From NCBI GenBank assembly GCA_045538895.1, contig JAZQEH010000021.1:1-29213 (forward strand): a stretch of 29,213 nt of DNA. Reading direction: 5' to 3'. How positions within the stretch are numbered: position 1 is the first letter of the stretch; every line of letters starts with the position of its first letter. The notes beneath the pieces were generated by a model that saw only the letters and a list, made by a program, of their open reading frames with translations, did not search any database and was not told the DNA's origin. Of this stretch, positions 14,474-22,065 are shown in pieces. A program made the translations under genes and the position numbers. Origin of the DNA: UMGS902 sp045538895. Its GTDB lineage: Bacteria; Bacillota; Clostridia; Oscillospirales; CAG-272.

Positions 14474-16192
14474 ATGAAAAAACTTTTTGCAATTGCCATC
14501 ATGGCAGCCATGCTCGTTTTTAGCTTTGTGATTTGTGCAAATGCTGACGAGTATGTTTATTATGAAAATGATTTTTCCGATGCCGCAACAATATCTGACT
14601 TTACTCAGTACCGTGGCGAATGGGCTATCGAAGACGGCGTTCTCAAACTTAAGGGTGCCGGCAACGTTGGAATTGAAGATCAGGTTTATATGCTCTTTAC
14701 AGCAGATGATGCAATAATGAATCTTACTGATTACATCATCGAAGTAGATATCACTCCCAATGCACTTGCAGGTGTACTCGCACGTTGCGATCTCGATCTT
14801 GCATATGCTGAAAGTGCAACCGGTTATTGTGGCTATCAGGCAATTCTTGATTATGCTACAACTACAAGCACCGGTAACACCACCGAAAGCTTTTCTATCG
14901 GCAGTGCGAATACTGCTGGCGGCTGGGCAGGCTCCTTGGGTGCTTCTTCCAGACCTTCAAGCCGTAACATCCTACATCATTTCAAGATGATAGTTGAGGG
15001 AAGTACCCTTACCGTTGTTGTTACCGATGAATTTGGCATGGAACTCTGGAACTATACCGCAGTTAATGACGAATGGGCGATGGGTACATTCGGCTTTACT
15101 GCTATACCTGCAGATATGAGTGCCGCTATGGTTAACATCGGTATGCTTTCGTTTGACAACCTCAAAGTAACCGCTATCGGCGATGTTGGAACACATCTTG
15201 CGGCAGGCGGTGCACTCGCTGACTACAAGCCTACAGTTGTATCGAATCCTGTTGTAGTTAATAAGGTAAACGAGGAAGACGTAGACTTCAGCAAGACTGA
15301 ATACGTTCTTTATGAAAACGACTTCTCGGATGCTGAAACCATTAATGACTTCACTCAAGTACGCGGTAAGTGGGTAATTCAGGATGGCAAACTTTGCCTT
15401 GAATCCACCGATGAGGGATGCGTTTTCTCATTCCTTGCCTATACTGCTGACGAAACCGGTTATGTTGGCGTTGCTTCCGACTATACCATTGAAGTTGACC
15501 TTATCGGTGTTCAGGCGGCAGCCGGTGTGCTTTCTTATGTTGATACCGATATGTTCTCCGGTGATACCGATAACACGTTCTACGGTTATCTTTCATTCGC
15601 AAGTAACGATGCTACCAAGGCGGCAATCGGTGCGAGTGATGCATCTGCTACATATGCAAACATCAAGGTAAGCGGTGGACTTCTGACGCCCGGTAATAGC
15701 TATCATATCGTAGTTGAACATCTCGACGGTGAGATCACATTCTCCTTTACCGATATGGCTACAGGCGAGCTTGTTTACACACATACAACTCCTGCTAAGG
15801 AGTGGAGCACCGGTTCGTTCGGCTTCCGCATGAGAGCAAATAACGGCGGAAATGTTAACGCACTTATCAACCCTGTTGACGGCTCTTCAAACCCTGCTCC
15901 TGCAGGCTTTGATAACCTCAAGGTTACAGTAACCGGAACCGAGGCGGCTCTCATTAATTCCGGATTCGCTCCTAACTCTGAAATTGTTTACAGCATTAAG
16001 GAAGAGGAGCCCGTAGTTACCACAGAGGTGACTGAAACTGTTGAAACACAGGCCGTTTCTACAGAAGAGGTTGCGGGCAATGAAAATGAAACCGACAACG
16101 GTACTTCTGTAGCACCTATAATCATTGCTGTAATCGCCGTAGTGGTGGTTGCGGCAATCGTAGTGGTGATTGTTACCAAAAAGAAAAAATAA
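14474..16192 (+). CDS. Secreted anchored protein with two LamG-like modules
   Basis: The 572-residue protein has a signal peptide (cleavage after A24 in ANA-DEY) and two homologous modules of about 200-230 residues spaced 250-252 residues apart. Each opens with YENDFSDAxTIxDFTQ (Y30 and Y280), continues with RGxWxIxDGxLxL, and closes with FDNLKVT (227-233 and 479-485). That pattern is typical of concanavalin-like jelly-roll (LamG or DUF1080-like) folds that often bind carbohydrate. A Glu/Thr-rich stalk and a Val-rich C-terminal membrane helix ending in KKKK anchor it outside the cell, the same anchor as in the preceding gene. GGAGGA sits six nt before ATG. The binding partner is unknown, and no catalytic residues can be assigned. 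Confidence 0.85.
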   Translation: MKKLFAIAIMAAMLVFSFVICANADEYVYYENDFSDAATISDFTQYRGEWAIEDGVLKLKGAGNVGIEDQVYMLFTADDAIMNLTDYIIEVDITPNALAGVLARCDLDLAYAESATGYCGYQAILDYATTTSTGNTTESFSIGSANTAGGWAGSLGASSRPSSRNILHHFKMIVEGSTLTVVVTDEFGMELWNYTAVNDEWAMGTFGFTAIPADMSAAMVNIGMLSFDNLKVTAIGDVGTHLAAGGALADYKPTVVSNPVVVNKVNEEDVDFSKTEYVLYENDFSDAETINDFTQVRGKWVIQDGKLCLESTDEGCVFSFLAYTADETGYVGVASDYTIEVDLIGVQAAAGVLSYVDTDMFSGDTDNTFYGYLSFASNDATKAAIGASDASATYANIKVSGGLLTPGNSYHIVVEHLDGEITFSFTDMATGELVYTHTTPAKEWSTGSFGFRMRANNGGNVNALINPVDGSSNPAPAGFDNLKVTVTGTEAALINSGFAPNSEIVYSIKEEEPVVTTEVTETVETQAVSTEEVAGNENETDNGTSVAPIIIAVIAVVVVAAIVVVIVTKKKK

Positions 16193-16197
16193 AACAT

Positions 16198-16229
16198 AAA
16201 GAATCCGCAGTTTTCACTGCGGATTCTTT
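16198..16229 (+). terminator. Terminator of second surface protein gene
   Basis: A perfect 14-bp stem, AAAGAATCCGCAGT (16198-16211) with ACTGCGGATTCTTT (16216-16229), has a TTTC loop and GCGTTTT after it. The A-rich left arm and T-rich right arm could work in both directions. Confidence 0.9.
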
Positions 16230-16262
16230 GCGTTTTGGTATCGAAGTGGGGAAAAATATCTG

Positions 16263-16289
16263 AAAAAGACGGCTTTTGCCGTCTTTTTT
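16263..16289 (+). terminator. Second terminator before the dcw cluster
   Basis: AAAAAGACGGC (16263-16273) and GCCGTCTTTTT (16278-16288) form a perfect 11-bp stem with a TTTT loop, the right arm merging into a T run. With the previous hairpin it insulates the division cluster from the surface gene. Confidence 0.88.
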
Positions 16290-16327
16290 ACTTTTTGCAA
16301 GAAAAAACAATTTTTTTGAAAAAGCCC

Positions 16328-16356
16328 TTGCAATTTCCGTTTGTATACTATATAAT
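16328..16356 (+). promoter_or_regulatory. dcw cluster promoter (mraZ)
   Basis: TTGCAA (16328-16333), a 17-nt spacer and a perfect TATAAT (16351-16356). The start is expected near 16363, overlapping the second AGTGGGGAAAAA copy, consistent with feedback by MraZ. It probably drives mraZ through ftsQ. Confidence 0.8.
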
Positions 16357-16413
16357 AGAACCATAGTGGGGAAAAAGGGAGCGAAAAACCACAAAAGTGT
16401 AGCAAAAAGGGGG

Positions 16414-16857
16414 ATGAAACGATTGGAAGGCAGACAAACGTTCGTTGGCGAATATCATCATTCGCTTGATGCAAAAAATCGTTTATTCATTCCTGCGAAA
16501 TTCCGTGAATTGCTCGGCGAGAATTTTGCTATTGCTCACACGAGTGAAAAATGCTTGTTGCTTTTTTCCGAGGAAGAGTGGATGCATTATACCGATAAAC
16601 TTCTTAACGGTATCCCTGCTGAAACAAAATCACTTGCACGTCGTCTCTTTTCACAGTCTACGTATGCAACTCCCGACGCACAGGGCAGAGTAATTGTTCC
16701 GTCTAATCTTTGCGGACTTGCTAAACTCGAGAAAAACGTTGTTGTTGTGGGTGTAGGTAACCATGCTGAAATATGGTCCGAAGACAACTGGAAGGCATTC
16801 TGTGAAGAATACAGCGACGAAGCGATTGCCGAAATGTTCAGTGCACTCGGCTTCTAA
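16414..16857 (+). CDS. mraZ: Transcriptional regulator MraZ
   Basis: MraZ is an AbrB-fold DNA-binding protein that forms rings and represses the dcw operon. Both of its SpoVT/AbrB-like halves are visible: GEYHHSLDAKNRLFIPAKFR with the D-x-x-x-R motif, and STYATPDAQGRVIVPSNL with a second one. The start is uncertain. ATG at 16414 directly touches the AAGGGGG run (16407-16413), whereas TTG at 16423, nine nt from that run, has better spacing and gives a start closer to the usual family N-terminus. I list the ATG, giving 147 residues. It is the first gene of the cluster, and rsmH follows after 11 bp with its Shine-Dalgarno overlapping the mraZ stop. Confidence 0.92.
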   Translation: MKRLEGRQTFVGEYHHSLDAKNRLFIPAKFRELLGENFAIAHTSEKCLLLFSEEEWMHYTDKLLNGIPAETKSLARRLFSQSTYATPDAQGRVIVPSNLCGLAKLEKNVVVVGVGNHAEIWSEDNWKAFCEEYSDEAIAEMFSALGF

Positions 16858-16868
16858 GGAGATTTGTG

Positions 16869-17813
16869 ATGGAAGAAATAAAGTTTTCCCACGTATCCGT
16901 GATGTTGCCAGAGTGTATAGAAGGGCTTGATATAAAGCCTGACGGTATATACGTTGACGGTACCACAGGCGGCGGAGGACATTCGCTTGAAATTGTAAAA
17001 CGTCTTACCGATGGCGGAAGACTGATTGCGATAGACCGTGACACCGATGCGCTCAAGGCTGCCGCAAAGCGACTCGGCGAGTATGCCGATAGGGTAACGT
17101 TTGTACATAGCAATTACAGCGAAGTTGAGCGTGTGCTTGATGAGCTTGGTATAGATGGCATTGATGGAATTCTGATGGACCTTGGAGTTTCGTCATATCA
17201 GCTTGATACGGCAGAACGCGGATTTTCGTATATGCAGGATGCACGTCTTGATATGCGAATGAACCGTGATGATGCAAAAAGTGCTTACGAAGTTGTCAAC
17301 GAGTATTCGGAGGACGAGCTTCGCAGAATAATCTTTGAATACGGTGAAGAAAAATTCGCGAGAAACATTGCGGCTAATATCGTTAAGAAACGCTCGATTG
17401 CACCGATAGAAACCACTCTTGAACTTGCAGAGCTTATCAAGGCGTCGATGCCTAAAGCGGCGCGTGAGGGCGGTCATCATCCTGCAAAAAGAACCTTCCA
17501 AGCGATTAGAATTGAAGTCAATGAAGAACTTTCGCTGATTCCGCCGACTATAGAGGGAGCGGTTAAACGCTTGAAAGAGGGCGGAAGAATAGCGATAATT
17601 ACCTTCCATTCACTCGAAGACAGACTTGTAAAACAAAAATACGCAGCACTTGCTGTCGGATGCACTTGTCCAAGAGAGTTTCCGATATGTATGTGCAATA
17701 ATAAACCTAAAATAAAGGTAATAAACAAAAAACCTATTACGGCAAGCGAAGAAGAATTGGAGCTTAATCCGAGGTCAAGAAGTGCGAAACTTCGCATTGC
17801 TGAAAAAATGTAA
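16869..17813 (+). CDS. rsmH: 16S rRNA (cytosine-1402-N4)-methyltransferase
   Basis: RsmH (MraW) methylates N4 of C1402 in the ribosomal P site. The 314 residues begin EEIKFSHVSVMLPECIEGL, then the SAM site GIYVDGTTGGGGHS (about 26-39) with AIDRDTDAL, the DGILMDLGVSSYQLDTAERGFS motif and MDARLDMRMN-like DARLDMRMN. The C-terminal half has KRTFQAIRIEVNEEL and TFHSLEDRLVKQ. All are diagnostic. ATG at 16869 is seven nt from AAGGAG; GTG at 16866 is possible but less well spaced. Second gene of the cluster, with the FtsL-like gene 12 bp downstream. Confidence 0.97.
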   Translation: MEEIKFSHVSVMLPECIEGLDIKPDGIYVDGTTGGGGHSLEIVKRLTDGGRLIAIDRDTDALKAAAKRLGEYADRVTFVHSNYSEVERVLDELGIDGIDGILMDLGVSSYQLDTAERGFSYMQDARLDMRMNRDDAKSAYEVVNEYSEDELRRIIFEYGEEKFARNIAANIVKKRSIAPIETTLELAELIKASMPKAAREGGHHPAKRTFQAIRIEVNEELSLIPPTIEGAVKRLKEGGRIAIITFHSLEDRLVKQKYAALAVGCTCPREFPICMCNNKPKIKVINKKPITASEEELELNPRSRSAKLRIAEKM

Positions 17814-17825
17814 ACGGGGGACAAA

Positions 17826-18506
17826 ATGAACGTGCAGACAGGTAACAACGTAAGATACGGTACTTCGGTACGTGATGTTATTATGGCAAAAGCTATTCAA
17901 AACGGATATAACCCTTACTGCAGAAGCACCGATGCGGGTGCGAGAAATGTTACCGACGAAATGCGTGCAAAGGCACAGCATATCGCAGTTCCTGAAACTA
18001 AGATGGTAACTCCTAAAAAGAAAAAGGCGGTTGTCAGAGAAGTTGTTGCCCCTGTAAAGAGAGAGGTGCATCATCGCAGAGAAGTTATTATGCTTGAAAA
18101 CTTCGATCTCGTTGCAAGAAAGACCAGAAGCCTTTCTCTCGGAATGTTCGTGGCTGTTCTTGTTACTGCTATGGTTCTTGCTATGGTTGTATACAGCGGT
18201 TCGTTTATCAACGAAGAAGCAAGACGTTATTCGGAGCTTACCGGCACTCTTGCTGAACTTAAGGAAAACGAAAAGACATTGGCACTTGCACTTGAAGAAA
18301 AGAATGACGTAGCCGTTATTGAAGATATAGCTATTAACGAGCTTGGTATGGTTGCGGCAAACTCTACAGAGCAGGGCTATATTTCATTGTCAGCAGGCGA
18401 CTCTGTTAAAGTGTACGATGTTACAAAAGAAGATAATTCGCTTACAGTTAATCTGCTTAACACTTTTGGAGAAAAGATTAGCGGTTTTTTAGAATATCTT
18501 GATTAA
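17826..18506 (+). CDS. FtsL-like septum protein with long basic N-terminus
   Basis: Position between rsmH and the class B PBP, one membrane helix (about 105-125) and a following heptad-like extracytoplasmic segment (EEARRYSELTGTLAELKENE) identify it as the FtsL-type divisome subunit. FtsL pairs with DivIC/FtsB and DivIB. The stretch VIEDIAINELGMVAANSTEQGY (164-185) matches the C-terminal FtsL signature. At 226 residues it is much longer than the usual 90-120. The extra length is a ~104-residue cytosolic arm, Lys/Arg-rich at 64-86, that may bind DNA, lipid or partners, plus a C-terminal extension of ~35 residues. Sequence is poorly conserved, so the name rests on topology and location. Confidence 0.82.
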   Translation: MNVQTGNNVRYGTSVRDVIMAKAIQNGYNPYCRSTDAGARNVTDEMRAKAQHIAVPETKMVTPKKKKAVVREVVAPVKREVHHRREVIMLENFDLVARKTRSLSLGMFVAVLVTAMVLAMVVYSGSFINEEARRYSELTGTLAELKENEKTLALALEEKNDVAVIEDIAINELGMVAANSTEQGYISLSAGDSVKVYDVTKEDNSLTVNLLNTFGEKISGFLEYLD

Positions 18507-18551
18507 TTCGGAATATTATTAAAGAGAACGTCCTATAAAAGGAGAAATAGC

Positions 18552-20510
18552 ATGACGCAAAAAGGTGTGAACAGTATAACAGCGAAAAGAAGCTTTATGT
18601 TGCTCGCTCTTTTTGCGTTATTTTCAATTTTTCTTGTTTGCGTAATATTCAAAATGCAGTTTTTTGAATATGAAAAGTATCAGCAAGAGGTAATCGAGCA
18701 AATTACTGTCGAGAATTCTATTACTGCAGAACGCGGTGTTATCTATGACAGGAATATGAATGTTTTGGCAACTAATAAAACAACATGGCGCGTTTTTATT
18801 TCGCCTGCAGATATTCAAAGTGCAGAATATTCATCGGCGGTAGAACGCGCTGTTTCCAGTCTTAGATACAATGACGGATTTGAAGTTTCGGCGGCAGCAG
18901 GCACTCAAAACGAGCTTATTGCCAACGGTTTGGCGGAAATTCTTGACGTTGATGCTGAAGATATTCTTAAAAAAGCTGCTAAACTTGGCAGACGTGATGA
19001 AACTATCAAGAAGAACGTCGATAAAGAAACCGCAGATAAGGTACTTGAATTCATTGAGGAAAACGGTCTTGAACGTCAGGTATACTTAGAGGCTACAAAT
19101 AAGCGTTATTATACTTACGGAACGCTTGCTGCACAGACTATCGGATTCACCGGCGCTGACGGTCAGGGACTCTACGGCATAGAATACATGTATAACACCG
19201 AACTCACAGGTGTTAACGGAAAGTATATAACCGCGCAGGATGCCCGTGGAAACGAAATGGCATACAATTACGAAAGCTATGTCGCTCCCATACAAGGGTA
19301 TGACATGGTAAGCACGCTTGATGAGCGAATCCAAAGGGAGCTTGATACGCAGATTAAGGCGGCGGTTGAAGATCACGCACCGAGAAACAGAGCGGTAGGC
19401 ATCGCTATGAATCCTAAAACGGGAGCGATTTATGCAATTTCGGTGCAGCCGGACTTTGATTTGAACGATCCGTATGTCCTCGATGCACTTTCTACTGCTG
19501 CACTTGAAAGCAGTGGCTTTGAAGAGGGAAGTGATGAATACACAAAGCTTCTGACGTCACTTCGCCAGATAATGTGGAGCAATAAGGCTACAACCGAGCT
19601 TTATGAGCCCGGTTCCACATTTAAACCTGTTACAACTGCAATGGCTTTTGAGGAAAGTCTTGTGACTCCTACCGAGAATTTTACCTGCACAGGCGGTTTG
19701 CGTGTTCCCGGTTGGTCAAAGCCAATAAGCTGTCATAAAAGAGGCGGACACGGAACGGTTACGTTTGCACGTGGTCTGCAACAATCCTGCAACCCTGTAC
19801 TTATGTCTATTGCCGCAAGAGTCGGTGTAGAGAAGTTCTGCGAGTATTTTGAAGCGTTTGGCTACATGGAAAAAAGCGGAATTGATATACCGGGCGAAGC
19901 ACAGACTATTTTCTTTAATCCGGCTACAATGAGCAATGTTGACCTTGCGGTTGCATCTTTCGGTCAGCGTTTCAAGGTTAATCCAATTACACATTTAACC
20001 GCGATTTGCACAATAGCCAACGGAGGTTATCTTGTTACTCCGCACGTTGCGGATAAGTTTATTGACGAAGACGGAAACACTGTGTTTGAGTTTGATGACA
20101 GTTACAGACGTCAAGTTATAAGCACCGCTACTGCAAATTCTATTACGGAGATTCTTGAAGAAGGCGTTGCTACTGACGGCGGTGCACGTAATGCACGTGT
20201 TAAAGGATACAGAATTGCCGCTAAAACGGGTACTTCCGAAAAGTTTGACGGCACATCTATACAGACTCAGGAGGATGAAGAATTTCAGGCGCGCATAAGC
20301 TCTACCGTTGCGTATGCACCTGCTGATGACCCACAGATTGCCGTAATAATTATGGTCGATGAACCGACGGGTGACAGCGTTTACGGTAGTGTAGTAGCTG
20401 CACCCTACGTTTCGGCATTTCTTGCAAATGTTTTGCCTTATCTTGGTGTAGAAAAGGATTTGACGGATAACAGTGAACCTGTTATTTCTGACGACGTATT
20501 TACAGATTAG
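18552..20510 (+). CDS. Class B penicillin-binding protein (FtsI/SpoVD type)
   Basis: This 652-residue transpeptidase cross-links septal peptidoglycan with FtsW. An N-terminal membrane helix (about 14-35) is followed by the pedestal domain, starting ITAERGVIYDRNMNVLATN. The transpeptidase domain carries the active-site motifs S355-T-F-K358 (EPGSTFKPVT), S412-C-N414 (QQSCNPVL) and K558-T-G (AAKTGTSEK). The sequence ends soon after the catalytic domain, with no C-terminal PASTA domains, unlike typical SpoVD or PBP2x; this favours a simple FtsI-like division enzyme. AGGAG precedes ATG. It is placed between the FtsL-like gene and murE as expected. Confidence 0.95.
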   Translation: MTQKGVNSITAKRSFMLLALFALFSIFLVCVIFKMQFFEYEKYQQEVIEQITVENSITAERGVIYDRNMNVLATNKTTWRVFISPADIQSAEYSSAVERAVSSLRYNDGFEVSAAAGTQNELIANGLAEILDVDAEDILKKAAKLGRRDETIKKNVDKETADKVLEFIEENGLERQVYLEATNKRYYTYGTLAAQTIGFTGADGQGLYGIEYMYNTELTGVNGKYITAQDARGNEMAYNYESYVAPIQGYDMVSTLDERIQRELDTQIKAAVEDHAPRNRAVGIAMNPKTGAIYAISVQPDFDLNDPYVLDALSTAALESSGFEEGSDEYTKLLTSLRQIMWSNKATTELYEPGSTFKPVTTAMAFEESLVTPTENFTCTGGLRVPGWSKPISCHKRGGHGTVTFARGLQQSCNPVLMSIAARVGVEKFCEYFEAFGYMEKSGIDIPGEAQTIFFNPATMSNVDLAVASFGQRFKVNPITHLTAICTIANGGYLVTPHVADKFIDEDGNTVFEFDDSYRRQVISTATANSITEILEEGVATDGGARNARVKGYRIAAKTGTSEKFDGTSIQTQEDEEFQARISSTVAYAPADDPQIAVIIMVDEPTGDSVYGSVVAAPYVSAFLANVLPYLGVEKDLTDNSEPVISDDVFTD

Positions 20511-20527
20511 TTTACCAAAGCCTTGGG

Positions 20528-20546
20528 AAGTTTAAATATTAAACTT
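20528..20546 (+). other. AT-rich hairpin upstream of murE
   Basis: AAGTTTAA (20528-20535) and TTAAACTT (20539-20546) can form an 8-bp stem with a 3-nt loop, ending two nt before the murE Shine-Dalgarno GGAGG. It could modulate murE translation or mRNA stability; it is too AT-rich and lacks a T-tract to be a terminator. Confidence 0.35.
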
Positions 20547-20557
20547 TCGGAGGTTTT

Positions 20558-22048
20558 ATGGAAATTTCTAAATTGCTTACGGGTACCGATGTCGCCATTA
20601 ACACGCTTGGTAGCATGGAGATAAACGGTATTGCGTACGATTCACGCAGAGTGTGCAAAGGCGATGTTTTTGTCGCTCTTGACGGAAGGAATACAAACGG
20701 TAGTAGATATGCCGTTTGTGCCGAGAATAACGGTGCGGCTTTGTACATTGGTGAGAAACGCGTTGACGGCTTGAAAATCCCACAGTTGCTTACAAAAAAC
20801 GCACGTCGCACGCTTGCATATATGTATGCAAATTTTTACGGTAATCCGCAAAATGAAATGAGAATTATCGGTGTTACAGGCACTAACGGTAAAACGTCTA
20901 CTGCATTTATGCTGAAGACCATACTTGCACATAGCGGGTACAAAACCGCATTGTGCGGTACTGTTAATTGCATGATCGGTGAGAGTGAATACACACCGGA
21001 CGTTTCGGGTATAAGTGAAAGCAATTTTCACACGATGACTACCCCCGACCCGGATGTCCTTTATATGATGATGAGGGAAATGGCAGATGCCGGTGTTGAG
21101 ATACTTGTCATGGAAGTGTCCTCGCATGCGCTTGCACTTGAAAAACTGGTTCCTGTAAGCTTTGAAATTGGCATTTTTACAAATTTAACCGAAGAACATC
21201 TTGATTTTCATAGGACTATGGATGAATACCTTGGTGCAAAGAGCAAGCTCTTTAACCAATGCAAGAAAGGTATTTTTAATCTGGATGACAAGTATTCAAA
21301 TAGACTTCTTGAATTGGTCAGCTGCGAAAAAATAGGTTTCGGAATTGATAATCATAGCGATTGCTTTGCCGAAAATATAGTCAACCACGGCGTTCACGGA
21401 AGCGAGTATGTTCTGCATTCAAGAAATGCAAGATTTAAAATCAAAACGAGTATTCCCGGAAGATTTACGTTATATAATACTTTGGCGGCGGCGGTTGCCG
21501 CACGTGAGCTTTCTGTAAACCTGATTACAGTTCAGAACGCATTGTATGCACTTAACGGTATTTGCGGTAGACTTGAGCGTATAAAACTAGGGTTTGAGGG
21601 CAACGGTATATCGGTATTTATTGACTACGCACATACACCGTTTGCTATGGAGAATTTGCTGCGTTGTGTGAATGATTTCCGTGAAAACGGGCAGAGAATA
21701 GTAACTCTCTTCGGCTGCGGCGGAGATAGGGATAAAGACAAACGCAGCGTGATGGGAAAAATTGCAGTTGAAATGAGCGATTTTGTTATCATCACAAGCG
21801 ACAATTCCCGAAGCGAGGAGCCACAGAGTATTATAAATGATATTCTTTTGGGTATAGGAACATACGATAATTACACAGTAATTGAAAACCGAAAAACTGC
21901 TATAGAGTATGCCATAGAAAATGCCATGTCAGGAGATATTATCTTGCTGGTTGGTAAAGGACATGAGCAATATGAAATAGATAAAGATGGCATGCATCCG
22001 TTTTCGGAAATTGAAATTGCCGAAAAGGCTGCAGAAAAAAGACGGTAA
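20558..22048 (+). CDS. murE: UDP-MurNAc-tripeptide synthetase MurE
   Basis: MurE adds the third amino acid to UDP-MurNAc-L-Ala-D-Glu in the cytosol. The 496 residues have the N-terminal UDP-binding domain with YDSRRVCKGDVFVAL (about 27-41) and the ATP loop G108-T-N-G-K112-T. The catalytic FTNLTEEHLDFHRTMDEYLGAKSKLF follows, including the carbamylated lysine in AKSKLF, and the C-terminal domain has FIDYAHTPFAMENLL and LFGCGGDRDKDKR. The substrate-selecting motif is D415-N-S-R418 followed by SEEP. The arginine and SEEP match meso-diaminopimelate enzymes (usually DNPR), but a serine replaces the proline. So DAP use is likely, not proven. GGAGG precedes ATG. Confidence 0.96.
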   Translation: MEISKLLTGTDVAINTLGSMEINGIAYDSRRVCKGDVFVALDGRNTNGSRYAVCAENNGAALYIGEKRVDGLKIPQLLTKNARRTLAYMYANFYGNPQNEMRIIGVTGTNGKTSTAFMLKTILAHSGYKTALCGTVNCMIGESEYTPDVSGISESNFHTMTTPDPDVLYMMMREMADAGVEILVMEVSSHALALEKLVPVSFEIGIFTNLTEEHLDFHRTMDEYLGAKSKLFNQCKKGIFNLDDKYSNRLLELVSCEKIGFGIDNHSDCFAENIVNHGVHGSEYVLHSRNARFKIKTSIPGRFTLYNTLAAAVAARELSVNLITVQNALYALNGICGRLERIKLGFEGNGISVFIDYAHTPFAMENLLRCVNDFRENGQRIVTLFGCGGDRDKDKRSVMGKIAVEMSDFVIITSDNSRSEEPQSIINDILLGIGTYDNYTVIENRKTAIEYAIENAMSGDIILLVGKGHEQYEIDKDGMHPFSEIEIAEKAAEKRR

Positions 22049-22065
22049 AAAAGGAGGAGTGCGTT

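Larger units (their letters stand above)
16245..16376 (+). repeat. Repeated AGTGGGGAAAAA, possible MraZ boxes
   Basis: The 12-nt sequence AGTGGGGAAAAA occurs exactly at 16245-16256 and 16365-16376, the second at the predicted transcription start of mraZ. A related AAAAGTGT lies at 16393-16400. MraZ is known to bind short TGGG- or AAAGTG-type direct repeats in its own promoter, so these may be autoregulatory sites. The repeat is seen; the function is inferred. Confidence 0.5.
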
